Shown here: in pieces, positions 52,248-62,262 of the stretch
Position numbering within the stretch: position 1 is the first letter of the stretch
Layout of the letters: each line of letters starts with the position of its first letter
DNA from: Mycolicibacter virginiensis
GTDB lineage: Bacteria; Actinomycetota; Actinomycetes; Mycobacteriales; Mycobacteriaceae
Length of the DNA: 64,000 nucleotides
Direction of reading: 5' to 3'
Assembly: GCF_022374935.2 (NCBI RefSeq)
Contig: NZ_CP092430.2
Coordinates: 620,001-684,000, forward strand
Made by a program: the position numbers and the translations under genes
Notes under the pieces: model-generated
Database searches by the model: none
What the model saw: only the letters and a program-made list of their open reading frames with translations
Told to the model about the DNA's origin: nothing

Positions 52248-53723
52248 CTATCCGGCCAGCGGGATCGCCTCCCCGGCCCGCCCGAACACCATTGATTCGG
52301 TGATCTGGTCGAACCGGAAGTCCAGGGCGTCGGCGAAGTAGTTCTGCCGCACATTCCACGGCCGCTTGGTGCCCGAGCGCGGGAGTGCATGCGGCGCGCG
52401 CAGCACGTAACCGGCCTGGATGTCCCACGCCGACTTCTCGGCCATCGGCTCGTCGCCGAGGTGCGGGTAGGCGTGGGTGTAGCCGCGAGAAGCCATGTAC
52501 GCCAGCAGTTTGGCGGTTGCCCGGGCCGTGATGTCGGCACGCAGCGTCCAGGAGGCGTTGGTGTAGCCGACGCACCAGAACAGGTTCGGCACGTCTTCGA
52601 GCATGTGCGCCTTGTAGACGAATCGGTCGGTGGACTTGATCTCGGTGCCGTCCAAGCTGATCCGCACCCCGCCGAGCGCCTGCAACTGCAAACCGGTGGC
52701 GGTGACGATGATGTCGGCATCCAGATGCGCCCCGGACTGCAAGGCGATCCCGGTGGCGTCGAAGTGGTCGATCCGGTCGGTGACCATCTCGACTCGCCCG
52801 GCACTGATCTCGGCGTACAGATCGGCATCGGGAATCAAACACAGGCGCTGGTCCCACGGTTGATACGGCGGCTTGAAGTGCGTGTCCACCGGATAGCCCG
52901 GCGGCAGATTCTGCACGGCCGTGCGACGCAGGATCCACTTCAACAGCGGGGGAGTCTTGCGGGCCAGGAACCAGACGTAGCCCTCGAACAGGGCCATCAC
53001 AAACCGGATGATCGGGTGACCCAGATTGCGGGGCAACAGCTTTGCGACCACGTCGACGAAACGGCTGTACATGCTCGCCGAGACCAGATAGGTGGGCGTG
53101 CGCTGCAGCAGGGTCACGTGGCCGGAGCGCTGCGCCAACGCCGGCACCAGTGACATCGCGGTGGCGCCGCTGCCGATCACCACCACCTTCTTGCCGGTGT
53201 AGTCCAACTCCTCGGGCCAGTGCTGGGGATGCACCAGCGTCCCCGCGAACGTCTCCGATCCCGGGAAGTCCGGGGTGTAGCCCTCGTCGTAGTTGTAGTA
53301 GCCGGAGCCGAAGAACACGAACCGGCCGCGATAGGTCCGCTGCGTCCCGTTGTCGTCCGCCGTCACCGTCCAGGTGTCGGTCGCCGAATCCCAGTCGGCC
53401 GCGGTGACGTGGTGGTTGAACCGGATGTGGTCGTCGATGCCATGCTTGCGCGCGGTGTCGGTCAGGTAGTCGCGGATCTCGTCGCCGTTGGCGACCCGTT
53501 CGCGCCGGGTCCAGGGTTCATAGGGCAGGCACAGCGTGAAGATGCTGCTGTCCGAGCGCACCCCGGGATAGCGAAACAGGTCCCACGTCCCGCCGATGCG
53601 CTCACGCCGTTCCAGGATGACGTAGCGGGTGCCGGGGTTGCGCTCGGTGATGCGGTACGCCGCGCCGATACCGGAGATGCCGGCTCCGATGATGACGACG
53701 TCCACGACCTCTTCGGTAGTCAC
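52248..53723 (-). CDS. Baeyer-Villiger-type FAD monooxygenase (Rv0565c-like)
   Basis: 491 residues. First Rossmann motif DVVIIGAGISGIGAAYRI, the BVMO fingerprint FAGTLVHPQHWP, the second Rossmann motif VVVIGSGATAMSL, and ATGLQL near the C-terminus. Related to EthA/MymA of M. tuberculosis. GTG 53723 gives MTTEEVVDVVIIGAG and is preferred to 53741. Substrate unknown; probably ketones or thioethers. Confidence 0.9.
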   Translation of the reverse strand: MTTEEVVDVVIIGAGISGIGAAYRITERNPGTRYVILERRERIGGTWDLFRYPGVRSDSSIFTLCLPYEPWTRRERVANGDEIRDYLTDTARKHGIDDHIRFNHHVTAADWDSATDTWTVTADDNGTQRTYRGRFVFFGSGYYNYDEGYTPDFPGSETFAGTLVHPQHWPEELDYTGKKVVVIGSGATAMSLVPALAQRSGHVTLLQRTPTYLVSASMYSRFVDVVAKLLPRNLGHPIIRFVMALFEGYVWFLARKTPPLLKWILRRTAVQNLPPGYPVDTHFKPPYQPWDQRLCLIPDADLYAEISAGRVEMVTDRIDHFDATGIALQSGAHLDADIIVTATGLQLQALGGVRISLDGTEIKSTDRFVYKAHMLEDVPNLFWCVGYTNASWTLRADITARATAKLLAYMASRGYTHAYPHLGDEPMAEKSAWDIQAGYVLRAPHALPRSGTKRPWNVRQNYFADALDFRFDQITESMVFGRAGEAIPLAG

Positions 53724-53769
53724 GAGCCCCAGCCTAAGCACGCAGCGGCGGCCGGACCAGCGGTACCGG

Positions 53770-54261
53770 TTACCGGTAGTTCACGAACTGCAAGGCCACG
53801 TCCAGGTCGGCGCCCTTGAGCAGTGAGATCACGGCCTGCAGGTCGTCGCGCTTCTTCGACGACACCCGGATCTCGTCACCCTGCACCTGCGACTTGACGC
53901 CCTTGGGGCCCTCGTCGCGGATCAGCTTGTTGATCTTCTTGGCGTGCTCGGCGTCGATGCCCTGCTTGAGGCTGCCGCTGACCTTGTAGGTCTTGCCCGA
54001 CGGCTGCGGGTCCCCGGCGTCGAATGCCTTCATGGAGATGTCGCGGCGGATCAGTTTCTCCTTGAACACGTCGACGGCGGCTTTGACCCGCTCCTCGGTG
54101 GAGCTGACCAGCTCGATGTTCTCCTCGCCCTTCCAGGCGATGGTGGTGTCGGTGCCGCGGAAGTCGAACCGGGTGGCCAGCTCCTTGGCGGCCTGGTTCA
54201 AGGCGTTGTCGACCTCCTGCCGGTCGACCTTGCTGACGATGTCGAACGATGAGTCCGCCAC
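53770..54261 (-). CDS. yajQ: YajQ family nucleotide-binding protein
   Basis: 163 residues: [60 protein letters not shown] and [20 protein letters not shown] are typical DUF520 blocks. YajQ proteins bind nucleotides or cyclic-di-GMP in some bacteria; role here unknown. GTG 54261 was chosen over upstream starts. It is the Rv0566c position, next to tRNA-Tyr. Confidence 0.94.
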   Translation of the reverse strand: MADSSFDIVSKVDRQEVDNALNQAAKELATRFDFRGTDTTIAWKGEENIELVSSTEERVKAAVDVFKEKLIRRDISMKAFDAGDPQPSGKTYKVSGSLKQGIDAEHAKKINKLIRDEGPKGVKSQVQGDEIRVSSKKRDDLQAVISLLKGADLDVALQFVNYR

Positions 54262-54340
54262 GAGACCTGTCCTCTCTTCGAGTTGTGCTGGCCGTTTGTG
54301 TCTGAGGTACATCCTCGTTGTAGTCTGCTAGGCGCACTAC

Positions 54341-54423
54341 GGCAGGTTGCCCGAGCGGCCAATGGGAGCGGACTGTAAATCCGTCGGCGGAAGCCTACAC
54401 AGGTTCGAATCCTGTACCTGCCA
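54341..54423 (+). tRNA. tRNA-Tyr (anticodon GTA)
   Basis: Acceptor stem GGCAGGT at 54341-54347 pairs with ACCTGCC at 54416-54422, discriminator A at 54423. Anticodon loop CTGTAAATC gives GUA. The T arm GGTTCGAATCC is canonical. There is a long variable arm, as expected for bacterial tRNA-Tyr. CCA is not encoded. A Rho-independent terminator follows. Confidence 0.95.
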
Positions 54424-54429
54424 CACCTG

Positions 54430-54463
54430 ATCAGGCCCCCTTTCTAGGGGGCCTGATTGTTTT
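54430..54463 (+). terminator. Rho-independent terminator after tRNA-Tyr
   Basis: Stem ATCAGGCCCCC (54430-54440) and its complement (54447-54457) with loop TTTCTA, followed by TGTTTT. It ends at the stop of the convergent oxygenase gene. Confidence 0.9.
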
Positions 54464-55446
54464 CACGGAGAACTGGCCGGTCGAATCCCGTGGTGCAGTT
54501 CCGCGACGTCGGGGTGGGCCCGGGTGCGGGATTTCCACGCGTTGCAACCGTAGGTGTCGAAGATGGGGTTGTCCGGATCGGCCTCCACACCCCGGGCCAG
54601 GGCGGCCAGCTCGGCCGGCAGGGTGATGCGCGGGACGGTGGCATCCAGTGCCGGGTTGAGAAAGTACGGGATAGATATCCGGTCGGTGCCGGGCTGCGGC
54701 GAGCGCACCCGGTGACGCGTGGCCCGCAGATAGCCGTCGGTCGCGACTTCGAGCAGTTCACCGATGTTGACGATGAACGCACCGGCCATGGGCGGAACGT
54801 CGACCCACTCGCCGGGTGAGCTTTCCACTTGGAGTCCTTCGGAATCCGGCTCGACGAGCAGCAGCGTCAACACGCCGGAATCCTTGTGGGCACCGACCCC
54901 TTGGCCGGCCTGCGGGCTTGCCGGATAGCGGACGACCTTGATTAGCGTCGCCGGCGATGCGGCGAATGCGTCGTCGAACAGGTCTTCGGCGGCGCCCAAC
55001 GACGCCGCCCAGTGCCGGAGCAGTTGTAGGCCCACCGCAGACAGCGACCGGTCCCACGCTTCGAACGCTGAACGAAAGGATGCGGGCCGCGCGGGCCACA
55101 GGTTCGGGCCCTGTAGGTGCCAGTACCCCGCCGCTTCGGGTATTACGGGACGCTCAGGACCGATGTCGATCTGCTCGCGCCAGTCCACGCGCCCGTTCGT
55201 CAGCTCTCCGCCCAGACGTGAATAGCCCCGGAAATGCGGGCTTTTCAACTGGCTGATCTGGTTCTTCTCCGCCTCGGGCAGCTCGAAGAACTGCCGGGCC
55301 AGCGTGAGGATCTCGGCGGTCTGCTCGTCGGGTATGCCGTGGCCGGTGAGGTAGAAGAAGCCGCAAGTGTGCGTGGCCTCGCGTAACGCCAGACGGAAAG
55401 CCGCAGTGTCGGTCTCGGCGTCGGCCAGGTCCAGCACGGGCAGCAT
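54463..55446 (-). CDS. 2-oxoglutarate/Fe(II) oxygenase, isopenicillin N synthase family
   Basis: 327 residues: N-terminal DIOX_N-like region (GFFYLTGHGIPDEQTAEILT), then the Fe-binding GVGAHKDSGVLTLLL (HxD) and RATRHRVRSPQPGTDRISIP, which supplies the distal His and the RxS 2-oxoglutarate site. Substrate unknown. Its ATG directly abuts the stop of the PPOX gene (55447), so the two are cotranscribed. Confidence 0.9.
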   Translation of the reverse strand: MLPVLDLADAETDTAAFRLALREATHTCGFFYLTGHGIPDEQTAEILTLARQFFELPEAEKNQISQLKSPHFRGYSRLGGELTNGRVDWREQIDIGPERPVIPEAAGYWHLQGPNLWPARPASFRSAFEAWDRSLSAVGLQLLRHWAASLGAAEDLFDDAFAASPATLIKVVRYPASPQAGQGVGAHKDSGVLTLLLVEPDSEGLQVESSPGEWVDVPPMAGAFIVNIGELLEVATDGYLRATRHRVRSPQPGTDRISIPYFLNPALDATVPRITLPAELAALARGVEADPDNPIFDTYGCNAWKSRTRAHPDVAELHHGIRPASSP

Positions 55447-55878
55447 CTACAGGTCGCCGGAGTAATCGGCGGTCAGCCAGCGGTCGGGCCGGATGGTGAA
55501 CAGCACGCTAGATGCGCCGTCCATGTTGGCGGCGAATGCCCGGCCGCCTTCTTGGCCCAGGTAGCGGACCGCGATGGCCTCGCGCTGCTGCAGCGGGGCC
55601 GGCGTGGCCGCGTTGACCACGGTGCCTTCGACGATCACATATTGGTAGGGCAGCTCTTCGCGCTGGACCACCAGCGTCACCGCACCGGCCTGTTCGATGA
55701 GCTTGGCCTTCCGCCGGCCGGCACCGGTATTGACCAGGATGTCGCCGCCGGGGGTGTAGTCGTACCAAATCGGGACACTGGCCGGCGGGCGGCCATCGGT
55801 GGCGGCGACGGACAACACTGCGATGTGCTTATCGGCGAGAAACTGCTGACGCTCGGGCTCGGTAAGGGGTTTGGGCAT
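55447..55878 (-). CDS. PPOX-class (F420/FMN-type) split-barrel oxidoreductase
   Basis: 143 residues: LADKHIAVLSVAATDGRPPA, PIWYDYTPGGDILVNTGAGR and KAKLIEQAGAVTLVVQREEL are the cofactor-binding strands of the pyridoxamine-oxidase-like family; in actinobacteria many bind F420. The C-terminal VLFTIRPDRWLTADYSG is typical. It leads a two-gene minus-strand unit with the 2OG oxygenase. Confidence 0.85.
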   Translation of the reverse strand: MPKPLTEPERQQFLADKHIAVLSVAATDGRPPASVPIWYDYTPGGDILVNTGAGRRKAKLIEQAGAVTLVVQREELPYQYVIVEGTVVNAATPAPLQQREAIAVRYLGQEGGRAFAANMDGASSVLFTIRPDRWLTADYSGDL

Positions 55879-55952
55879 ACCGGCTCGAACAGCGGTGGAT
55901 GCTTCGCTATTCCACTTACACTCCGTCGGTGCCCGCCGAGAAGGAGCCCGGA

Positions 55953-57551
55953 ATGCCCGTAGCGGATCTCGTTGTCATCGGTACGGTGCTCACGGTCAAT
56001 GACGCGCAACCGACTGCCGAGGCGCTAGCTGTCACCGATGGGCGCATCGTCGCGGTCGGCGACCGCAAGGACGTCGACGCGCTCATCGGCCCCGAAACCC
56101 GGGTGCTCGACATCGGCGACGGTTGCCTATTGCCCGGCTTCGTCGAGGCGCACGGCCACCCGCTGATGGAGGCTGCGGTGCTCTCCGACCGGATCCTTGA
56201 TGTCCGCCCGGTCGTCTTCACCGACGCCGACACCGTCGTGGCCCTGATCCACCAAGAGGTAGCCGCGCGCGGCACTGACGGCGCCTACGCGATCGGCTGG
56301 GACGCGCTACTGCAGCCCGGGCTTCCCGAACCCACGCTGGCTTGGCTGGACGCCGTCGCCCCGGAGCACCCCCTGGTGATCCTGCACAACTCCGGGCACA
56401 AGGCGTACTTCAACAGTGCGGCCGCCCGCCACGCCGGCCTGACCCGCGACACCCCCGACCCGGTCGGCGCGAAATACGGCCGCGACGCCGCCGGCGAACT
56501 GGACGGCACCGCCGAGGAGACCGCCGCGCTCATGCCGCTGATGGGCGAGGCGATGCTGCCCGGCGACTATCCGGCGATGCTGCGCGCCGAATGTGCGCGG
56601 CTCAATCGCGCCGGGCTGACGACCATTTCGGAGATGGCCTTCTCGCCGCGGTTTCGGCCGCTGGTTGACCATCTGCGCAATGAGCTGACCGTGCGACTGC
56701 GCACCTACGAGATCTCCAACCCGGAGTTGCACACCGACGCGTCGCCGGGGGACGGCGACGACATGGCGCGCCAGATCGGTATCAAGATCTGGGTGGACGG
56801 CTCACCGTGGATCGGCAACATCGACCTGTCGTTTCCGTACCTGGACACCGACGCCACCCGCACCATCGGCGTCGAACCCGGTTCGTGCGGGCACGCCAAC
56901 TACACCGGCGAACAACTGACCCGCATCGTCGAGGCGTACTTTCCGCACGGCTGGCAGATGGCCTGCCACGTGCACGGTGACAACGGGGTCGACACCATCC
57001 TCGACGTCTACGAGGAGGTGTTGCGCCGACACCCGCGCCCCGATCACCGGTTGCGCCTCGAACACGTCGGCGCCATCCGCCCCGAGCAACTGCGCCGAGC
57101 TGCCGCGCTGGGCGTGACCTGCAGCCTGTTCGTCGACCATCTGCACTACTGGGGTGATGTTCTGGTCGACGGACTGTTCGGCGAGGAACACGGCGCACGG
57201 TGGATGCCGGCGGCATCCGCCGTCGCGACGGGCATGCGCATCTCACTGCACAACGACGCGCCGGTCACCCCCGAAGAGCCGTTGCGCAACATCAGCGTCG
57301 CCGCCACCCGGATTGCGCCCAGCGGGCGGGTACTGGCGCCCGACGAGCGGCTCACCGTCGAGCAGGCGATTCGGGCGCAAACCCTCGATGCGGCCTGGCA
57401 GCTGTTCGCCGACGACGTGACCGGCTCCCTCGAGGTGGGCAAGTACGCCGACCTGGTGGTGTTGTCCGCCGACCCCCGCACCGTCGCCCCGGAAGCGATC
57501 GCCGATCTTGAGGTGCGCGCCACCTTCCTGGCCGGCCGCCAGGTGGTCTGA
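55953..57551 (+). CDS. YtcJ-like metal-dependent amidohydrolase (Rv0552-like)
   Basis: 532 residues. GCLLPGFVEAHGHPLMEAAV carries the HxH metal motif; CHVHGDNGVDTILD and RLEHVGAIRPEQL carry the later His residues; the final Asp is in SLHNDAPVTPEEPLRN. ATG 55953 follows GAGAAGGAG by 7 bases; the frame is open to 55899. This type of protein sits near menC in M. tuberculosis, whereas here it is about 18 kb away from menC. Substrate unknown. Confidence 0.88.
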   Translation: MPVADLVVIGTVLTVNDAQPTAEALAVTDGRIVAVGDRKDVDALIGPETRVLDIGDGCLLPGFVEAHGHPLMEAAVLSDRILDVRPVVFTDADTVVALIHQEVAARGTDGAYAIGWDALLQPGLPEPTLAWLDAVAPEHPLVILHNSGHKAYFNSAAARHAGLTRDTPDPVGAKYGRDAAGELDGTAEETAALMPLMGEAMLPGDYPAMLRAECARLNRAGLTTISEMAFSPRFRPLVDHLRNELTVRLRTYEISNPELHTDASPGDGDDMARQIGIKIWVDGSPWIGNIDLSFPYLDTDATRTIGVEPGSCGHANYTGEQLTRIVEAYFPHGWQMACHVHGDNGVDTILDVYEEVLRRHPRPDHRLRLEHVGAIRPEQLRRAAALGVTCSLFVDHLHYWGDVLVDGLFGEEHGARWMPAASAVATGMRISLHNDAPVTPEEPLRNISVAATRIAPSGRVLAPDERLTVEQAIRAQTLDAAWQLFADDVTGSLEVGKYADLVVLSADPRTVAPEAIADLEVRATFLAGRQVV

Positions 57552-57616
57552 AACGCGCAACCATCCGGCTATTTAAAGGAGATATAGGGGTCTAAAGCCC
57601 TCTGGCGGGCCAAGGC

Positions 57617-57638
57617 TGGTAAGGCTAACCTTCGTTGC
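57617..57638 (+). promoter_or_regulatory. leaderless promoter with partial iron-box-like sequence
   Basis: TAACCT at 57626-57631 is a good -10 element, placing a start site at the A of the ATG (57639) seven bases on; no ribosome site is present, so the methyltransferase mRNA is likely leaderless. The surrounding GGTAAGGCTAACCT matches an IdeR iron box at about 13 of 19 positions; weak and unproven. Confidence 0.45.
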
Positions 57639-58424
57639 ATGAGCCTGCCGATGCCCGACCGCAAAACCGCTGATCTGCCCGGCCACTGGCTGTTCGCCCG
57701 TCTCGGCAAACGCGTGCTGCGGCCCGGCGGGCTGGAACTGACCCACCGGATGCTGGCCGATGCGCAGCTGGCCGGCGCCGACGTCGTAGAACTCGCACCC
57801 GGCATGGGGCGCACCGCGAGGGACATCCTGCAGAACAGCCCCGGCACCTACACCGGCGTGGAGGCCGATGAGAACGCCGCCGGCGTGGTCCGCTCGGTGG
57901 TCGGCGAACGGGGACGAGTGGTCACCGGCGAGGCATCGAAGACCGGCCTGGACGCCGACAGCGCCGACGTCGTCATCGGCGAAGCGATGCTGACCATGCA
58001 GACCAACGCGCACAAGGCCGAGATCATCGGGGAGGCCTACCGAGTGCTGCGCCCCGGTGGCCGCTACGCCATTCACGAGATGGTCCTGCAGCCCATCGAC
58101 GTGCCCGAGGCCGTCAAGGACGAGGTCCGCACCGCGCTGGCCCGCTCCATCAAGGTCAACGCCCGCCCGCTGACCGCCGCGGAGTGGACCGAACTGCTCA
58201 CCGACGCCGGCTTCACCGTGGAGAAGATCTCGTATGCACCGATGGCACTGTTGGAACCCCACCGGCTGATCGCCGACGAGGGCCTGGTCGGGGCGCTGCG
58301 CTTTGTGTTCAACGTGCTGCGCGATGCCGACGCGCGGGCCCGGGTGCTCAACATGCGCGCGACGTTCCGCCGCCACCGCAACAACATGGCGGCCATCGAG
58401 GTGATTGCTGCCAAGCCCGCCTGA
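57639..58424 (+). CDS. SAM-dependent methyltransferase
   Basis: 261 residues. Class I fold: VVELAPGMGRTARDILQNSP is motif I, VEADENAAG motif II, SADVVIGEAMLTMQTN and YRVLRPGGRYAIHEMVL later motifs. N-terminal FARLGKRVLRPGGLELTHRM is shared with mycobacterial small-molecule methyltransferases of unknown substrate. Probably leaderless (see promoter). It is followed by the DUF309 gene after 21 bases. Confidence 0.85.
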   Translation: MSLPMPDRKTADLPGHWLFARLGKRVLRPGGLELTHRMLADAQLAGADVVELAPGMGRTARDILQNSPGTYTGVEADENAAGVVRSVVGERGRVVTGEASKTGLDADSADVVIGEAMLTMQTNAHKAEIIGEAYRVLRPGGRYAIHEMVLQPIDVPEAVKDEVRTALARSIKVNARPLTAAEWTELLTDAGFTVEKISYAPMALLEPHRLIADEGLVGALRFVFNVLRDADARARVLNMRATFRRHRNNMAAIEVIAAKPA

Positions 58425-58445
58425 CCGGCTTGCCATGATGGACAG

Positions 58446-58922
58446 GTGACAACCCGCGACCGCGACGATTCGGGCCGCCCCCGCAACGCCCGCCCGCGTG
58501 ATCGGCTGGGCCGCCCGCTGCCCCGCGGCAGCCAGGGCGGGGTCGAAGGTGTTCCCGACGACCTCGACCTGCCGCCGGCCCAGATGCTCGCCTATGCGCA
58601 GCTGCTGCTGGACGACGGGCTGGCGTTCAACGCCCACGAGGTGCTGGAAGCCGCCTGGAAGCACCGGCCCGCCGCCGAGCGTGAACTGTGGCAGGGCTTG
58701 GCGCAGCTCGCCGTCGGCGTCACCCACGTCCAACGGGGCAATGTCGCCGGCGCCGTCAGTCTGTTGCGCCGCGGCGCCGAACATCTGGCGACGGTGCGGC
58801 CCCCGGCCCCATTCGGGATCGATCTCGCCGGATTGCTGGGCTTCGCCGCGCAGTTGGCCGACGACCTGGCGGCCGGCGTCGAGATCGCCCCGCAGCGGCT
58901 GCATCCGCGGCTGGTCGCGTGA
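58446..58922 (+). CDS. DUF309 protein
   Basis: 158 residues. The N-terminal 40 are basic and disordered; the core has FNAHEVLEAAWKHRP and LWQGLAQLAVGVTHVQRGN, the helical DUF309 signature. Function unknown. GTG 58446 start. Its stop overlaps the galT GTG. Confidence 0.85.
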   Translation: MTTRDRDDSGRPRNARPRDRLGRPLPRGSQGGVEGVPDDLDLPPAQMLAYAQLLLDDGLAFNAHEVLEAAWKHRPAAERELWQGLAQLAVGVTHVQRGNVAGAVSLLRRGAEHLATVRPPAPFGIDLAGLLGFAAQLADDLAAGVEIAPQRLHPRLVA

Positions 58923-60010
58923 GCTCCCCGATTCGCTGGACGCTTGCCGACGGCCGCGACCTGCTGTTCTTCGCGCTGCCCGGCCGTGCCCCGGTGCCGG
59001 TGGCAGACCTGCGGCCGCTGTCGCCTCGTGACCCCGAGCCGTCGCAGTTGCGTTTCGACCGCACCACCGGCCAGTGGGTGATCATCGCCGCGCAGCGCCA
59101 AGACCGCACTTACAAGCCCCCCGCCGAGGCCTGCCCACTGTGCCCGGGACCGAGCGGTGAGACCAGCGAGGTGCCGGCGGCCGACTACGACGTCGTGGTC
59201 TTTGAGAACCGATTCCCCAGTTTGGCGGGATTTCGGCGCGATAATGACCGCTCAGCGGGAGAAACCGCGCCGGAACCGTTCGTCTCCGCACCGGGCAACG
59301 GCCGTTGCGAGGTGATCTGCTTCTCCGCCGATCACACCGGTTCGTTCGCCGACCTGCCGGCGGCACACGCTCGGCTGGTGGTGCAGGCGTGGCGGCACCG
59401 CACCGCCGATCTGCTGGCCCGCCCGGGCGTCGAGCAGGTGTTCTGCTTCGAAAACCGCGGCGAGGAGATCGGGGTGACGCTGGCTCACCCGCACGGTCAG
59501 ATCTACGGCTACCCCTACCTGACCCCGCGCACCGCCGCGATGCTGGATCAAGCGCGTGCGCATCGAGTTACGCACGGCACCAACCTGTTCGCTGATCTGC
59601 TGGCGGCCGAGCGTGCCGAGGGCACTCGGATCGTTGCGCAGACCGACCACTTCACCGCGTTCGTGCCGTTCGCCGCACGCTGGCCGGTGGAGGTGCATCT
59701 GTATCCGAATCGGTGGGTGCACAACCTGACCGACCTGACCGATGACGAGCTCGACGACTTCGCGGCCGTCTACCGAAACCTGTTGGGACGCTTCGACCGT
59801 ATCTACGACGCCCCGCTGCCCTATATGGCCGCACTGCACCAGTACCGCAGCGACGGCGCGCAGGCCGACGGCTATTTTCACGTGGAGCTGATGTCGATCA
59901 AACGCAGCGCCAACAAGCTGAAGTTTCTGGCGGCCTCGGAGTCGGCGATGGACGCGTTCATCGCCGATGTCACCCCGGAGTCCGTGGCGGCTAGGCTGCG
60001 TGGGCTGTGA
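58919..60010 (+). CDS. galT: galactose-1-phosphate uridylyltransferase
   Basis: 363 residues. Active site [19 protein letters not shown] (His-Pro-His), zinc ligands in ACPLCPG, and NRFPSLAGF and YNPFHVELMS-type (here [11 protein letters not shown]) blocks. Leloir pathway enzyme transferring UMP between glucose-1-P and galactose-1-P. GTG 58919 overlaps the DUF309 stop, and its TGA overlaps galK's GTG by 4 bases. Confidence 0.95.
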   Translation: MSSPIRWTLADGRDLLFFALPGRAPVPVADLRPLSPRDPEPSQLRFDRTTGQWVIIAAQRQDRTYKPPAEACPLCPGPSGETSEVPAADYDVVVFENRFPSLAGFRRDNDRSAGETAPEPFVSAPGNGRCEVICFSADHTGSFADLPAAHARLVVQAWRHRTADLLARPGVEQVFCFENRGEEIGVTLAHPHGQIYGYPYLTPRTAAMLDQARAHRVTHGTNLFADLLAAERAEGTRIVAQTDHFTAFVPFAARWPVEVHLYPNRWVHNLTDLTDDELDDFAAVYRNLLGRFDRIYDAPLPYMAALHQYRSDGAQADGYFHVELMSIKRSANKLKFLAASESAMDAFIADVTPESVAARLRGL

Positions 60011-61086
60011 TCACCTACTCCGCTCCTGGTCGGGTCAACCTGATCGGCGAACACACCGACTACAACGGTGGTTTCGCGCTGCCCATCGCGTTGCCGCAAC
60101 GCACCAGCGTCACCTTCACCCCAGCCGAGACTGACACGCTCACCGTGCTCAGCGACCGCGCCGACGCACCGGTGAGCATCCCGCTGAACACCACCCCCGG
60201 GCAGACCACCGGCTGGGGCGCCTATGCCGCCGGGGTGGTCTGGGCGCTGCGCGACAGCGGTTTTACGGTTCCCGGTGGAACCATGGCTATTCGCAGCGAC
60301 GTACCGATCGGCTCGGGCCTGTCGTCCTCGGCGGCGCTGGAATGCGCGGTGCTCGGCGCCCTGGCTTCGGCCGCTGGTCTGACCATCGATCGGATCGAAC
60401 AGGCTCGGATCGGACAGCGCGCCGAAAACGATTATGTCGGCGCCCCAACGGGTTTGCTGGATCAGCTGTCGTCGCTGTTCGGGGAGGTGTCCAGCGCGCT
60501 ACTGATCGACTTCCGCGACGTCGCGGTGCACCCGGTGCCGTTCGACCCGGACGCTTCCGGGGTGACCCTGCTGCTGCTCGACTCCGGTCAGCGGCACGGC
60601 CACGTCGACGGGGAATACGCCGCCCGGCGGGCATCGTGTGAGCGGGCCGCCGCCGCATTGGAGGTGTCATCGCTGCGCGAGATCCAGCACCGCGGCGTTG
60701 AAGCGCTGGAGGCGGTCGCTGACCCGGTCGATGCCCGGCGAGCTCGACACGTGCTGACCGAGAACGAACGAGTGCTCGATTTCGTTGCGGCGTGCGCGGA
60801 GCTGGACTTCGCCACGGCAGGTGCGTTGTTCACCGCGTCGCACGCCTCGATGCGCGACGACTTCGCGATCACCACCGAGCACATCGACCTGATCGCCGAC
60901 ACTGCGGTGGCCGCCGGTGCGCTTGGCGCCCGGATGACCGGCGGCGGGTTCGGTGGTTGTGTGATCGCACTGGTGCCCGCCGCGCTCACGTTGAAGGTGG
61001 GCGACGCGGTGCGGGCCGCGATCTCCGAAGCCGGATACCCCGAACCGGAGGTGAGTCGGGTGTATGCGGCGGCGGGGGCGGGTTAG
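60007..61086 (+). CDS. galK: galactokinase
   Basis: 359 residues of the GHMP kinase family: [20 protein letters not shown] (galactose signature), [18 protein letters not shown] (ATP loop) and [18 protein letters not shown]. It phosphorylates galactose for GalT. No gal epimerase gene lies nearby; galE3 (Rv0536) is also absent from the place it has in M. tuberculosis. Ends 2 bases before the convergent monooxygenase stop. Confidence 0.95.
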   Translation: MITYSAPGRVNLIGEHTDYNGGFALPIALPQRTSVTFTPAETDTLTVLSDRADAPVSIPLNTTPGQTTGWGAYAAGVVWALRDSGFTVPGGTMAIRSDVPIGSGLSSSAALECAVLGALASAAGLTIDRIEQARIGQRAENDYVGAPTGLLDQLSSLFGEVSSALLIDFRDVAVHPVPFDPDASGVTLLLLDSGQRHGHVDGEYAARRASCERAAAALEVSSLREIQHRGVEALEAVADPVDARRARHVLTENERVLDFVAACAELDFATAGALFTASHASMRDDFAITTEHIDLIADTAVAAGALGARMTGGGFGGCVIALVPAALTLKVGDAVRAAISEAGYPEPEVSRVYAAAGAG

Positions 61087-61088
61087 CC

Positions 61089-62258
61089 TCAGATCCCGTA
61101 ATCGGGCAGGTCGAAATCATCGCGCACCGTGCCGGCAACCAGGTGTGTGAGCATCCGCAGGTTCAGTGCCCGGATCGCGAGGTTGCGAAGCCACAGGCCG
61201 AACCGTGTTCGGGTGGCGAAGAATCCGAGCAGCTGTTGGGCGTTGGACTGTTTGGCCTCGATCAACGGGCGCAGTCGCGCTTCGTAGGCGTCGAACGCGC
61301 GCCGGTGATCACCACCGGCGCGGTGCAGCTCCCCGGCCAGCACATAGGCCTCGGTGATCGCCAGGCCGGTGCCCTCACCGCCGAGCAGGGAAATGCATCC
61401 GGCGGCGTCGCCGATCAACAGCACTCGGCCCCGTGACCAGTGGTTCATCCGAACCTGGCTGACCACATCGAAGTACAGATCTCCCGGGTCAACGGCATCG
61501 AGGGCCGCCAGCAGCTGCGGGCACTCCCAGCCGGCGTCGGCGAACCGGTTGTGCAACTGGGCGTTCGGATCCGAAACGTCGGGGGAGGCGTCGCGGAACA
61601 CGAACAACGCCAGAGTGCGGTCTTCGCGCAGCGCCACGCGTGACACCTGCCGCTCGGGTACCGCGTAAGTCATGTACGTCAGGTCGTCGCGGGGCCGGTA
61701 ACCCTCGACGACGACGGCGGCCACCTTGCAGCCGAGATAGTGTTCGAAGTCGGCGTCCGGACCGAACACCAGCCGGCGCACGTTGGAGTGCAGCCCGTCG
61801 GCGCCGATCACCAGGTCGAACTCGCGCGGCCCGGAGCGGCCGAAGGTGAGGCGGACGCAGTCGTCGTCTTCGTCGATGGCGGTGATGCTGTCGCCGTAGA
61901 TCATCTCGACGTGCTCGGCGATGGTGGAATGAATGGTATCGGCCAGGTCACCGCGCGGGAGGCTGGTGAAGTCGGAGCCGAGTAGATCCCGAAAGACGTT
62001 GGCATCCAACGTGGCGAGGGTATGGCCGTCGGCACCGACCGTTCGGACGGAGTCGATCTGGTAGCCCTTGTCCAGGATCTGCGCTTCAAGACCCATCCGA
62101 CCCGCCACGGTGTAGCCAACGCCCCAGAAGTCGATCATGTAGCCGCCGGAGCGAAAGGCCGGCGCACGCTCGATCACCGTTGGGGTGTGGCCGGTGCGGT
62201 GCAGCCAGTACGCGAGCGCCGTCCCGGCTACTCCCGCACCGCTGATCGCGATCCGCAT
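61089..62258 (-). CDS. FAD-dependent aromatic-type monooxygenase
   Basis: 389 residues. GAGVAGTALAYWLHRTGHTP binds FAD; IGADGLHSNVRRLVFGPDAD is the DG motif, and VLLIGDAAGCISLLGGEGTG the GD motif, as in p-hydroxybenzoate hydroxylase-fold enzymes. Substrate unknown. It is 4 bases from the membrane-protein stop upstream and probably cotranscribed with it. Confidence 0.9.
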   Translation of the reverse strand: MRIAISGAGVAGTALAYWLHRTGHTPTVIERAPAFRSGGYMIDFWGVGYTVAGRMGLEAQILDKGYQIDSVRTVGADGHTLATLDANVFRDLLGSDFTSLPRGDLADTIHSTIAEHVEMIYGDSITAIDEDDDCVRLTFGRSGPREFDLVIGADGLHSNVRRLVFGPDADFEHYLGCKVAAVVVEGYRPRDDLTYMTYAVPERQVSRVALREDRTLALFVFRDASPDVSDPNAQLHNRFADAGWECPQLLAALDAVDPGDLYFDVVSQVRMNHWSRGRVLLIGDAAGCISLLGGEGTGLAITEAYVLAGELHRAGGDHRRAFDAYEARLRPLIEAKQSNAQQLLGFFATRTRFGLWLRNLAIRALNLRMLTHLVAGTVRDDFDLPDYGI

Positions 62259-62262
62259 CGGC

